A stretch of DNA of 5,139 nt, from contig CAJYIL010000533.1 in the NCBI GenBank assembly GCA_913774795.1, positions 1 through 5,139 of the forward strand. Direction: 5' to 3'. The stretch comes from Pseudobdellovibrionaceae bacterium. Its GTDB lineage: Bacteria > Bdellovibrionota > Bdellovibrionia > Bdellovibrionales > JAMPXM01. Position 1 is the first letter of the stretch, and each line of letters opens with the position of its first letter. The position numbers and the translations under genes are program-made. Below, one piece after another: positions 5,017 through 5,139 of the stretch. A model generated the notes under the pieces. It ran no database searches. It was not told the DNA's origin and was given only the letters and a program-made list of their open reading frames with translations.

Positions 5017-5139
5017 ATGTCTAAAAACCTCATCGTTGTTGCGCATCCCGATGACGAAACGATTTTCTTCGGAGGATTGATTCAATCTCACCGCTCGCGC
5101 GAGTGGACGATCGTGTGCATGACCGATGCAAATGCTGAC
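5017..5139 (+). CDS. PIG-L family deacetylase, N-terminal fragment
   Basis: Only the first 41 codons are in the window; the frame is open to the right edge. The protein begins SKNLIVVAHPDDETIFFGG, the diagnostic PIG-L/LmbE start. H10 and D13 of AHPDDE are expected zinc ligands and D12 the general base, by analogy with MshB. WTIVCMTDA (34-38 region) is the next strand seen in the family. Members are zinc-dependent N-deacetylases, usually of GlcNAc-type conjugates; the substrate cannot be told from this fragment. The ATG at 5017 gives the standard spacing to AHPDDE, though its ribosome binding site is weak. The divergent NagB-like neighbour suggests amino-sugar metabolism, by inference. Confidence 0.9.
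   Translation, partial: MSKNLIVVAHPDDETIFFGGLIQSHRSREWTIVCMTDANAD

Noticed and set aside
5001..5139. Amino-sugar biosynthesis or bacillithiol (BshB) assignment for the PIG-L fragment
   Set aside because: Only 41 residues are visible; they support the family but not a substrate.

Overview
This window is gene-dense, moderately GC-rich bacterial chromosome. The gene families and the purine-rich GGGAGG-type ribosome binding sites fit a Gram-negative, Proteobacteria- or Bdellovibrionota-like organism. No gene here fixes the taxon, so that placement is a low-confidence inference. I see no mobile element, rRNA, tRNA or CRISPR array.

Layout. Bases 1-197 hold no gene I can support and end in a strikingly C-rich leader. 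A forward gene (198-1277) encodes a radical SAM protein of the PA0069 / spore-photoproduct-lyase-like family. It converges, with only 3 bp between stop codons, on a reverse-strand four-gene cluster. Read in its own direction that cluster is: a two-helix DUF2892 membrane protein carrying a shrunken SRPBCC remnant (4278-3784), a zinc-type alcohol dehydrogenase homologue (3784-2666), a multi-helix TspO-like 'tryptophan-rich sensory' membrane protein (2653-1844), and YaeQ (1808-1281). The first two genes overlap by one base (TGATG), the next gap is 12 bp and the last is 35 bp, so one transcript is likely. An 85-bp gap with several overlapping palindromes separates this cluster from an upstream, same-strand, short NagB-type amino-sugar-phosphate deaminase (4981-4364). 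A PIG-L family deacetylase starts divergently at 5017 and runs off the right edge.

How the genes may work together. PIG-L deacetylase plus NagB-like deaminase is a plausible amino-sugar pair: N-deacetylation of a GlcNAc-type substrate, then deamination of a glucosamine phosphate. The SRPBCC-like membrane protein next to a dehydrogenase is an arrangement I recall from other bacteria. Here it is joined by a TspO-like protein and YaeQ, suggesting a membrane-associated redox or ligand-handling module of unknown substrate.

The most unusual points are these. The dehydrogenase has Asn and Arg where the catalytic-zinc Cys and His belong, while its structural zinc site is intact. The SRPBCC domain is reduced to its edges. 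A perfect hairpin abuts the yaeQ start. A 9-codon reading frame with a good Shine-Dalgarno sits just upstream of the PIG-L gene. The radical SAM protein ends in a sliding-clamp-like QMTFF tail.
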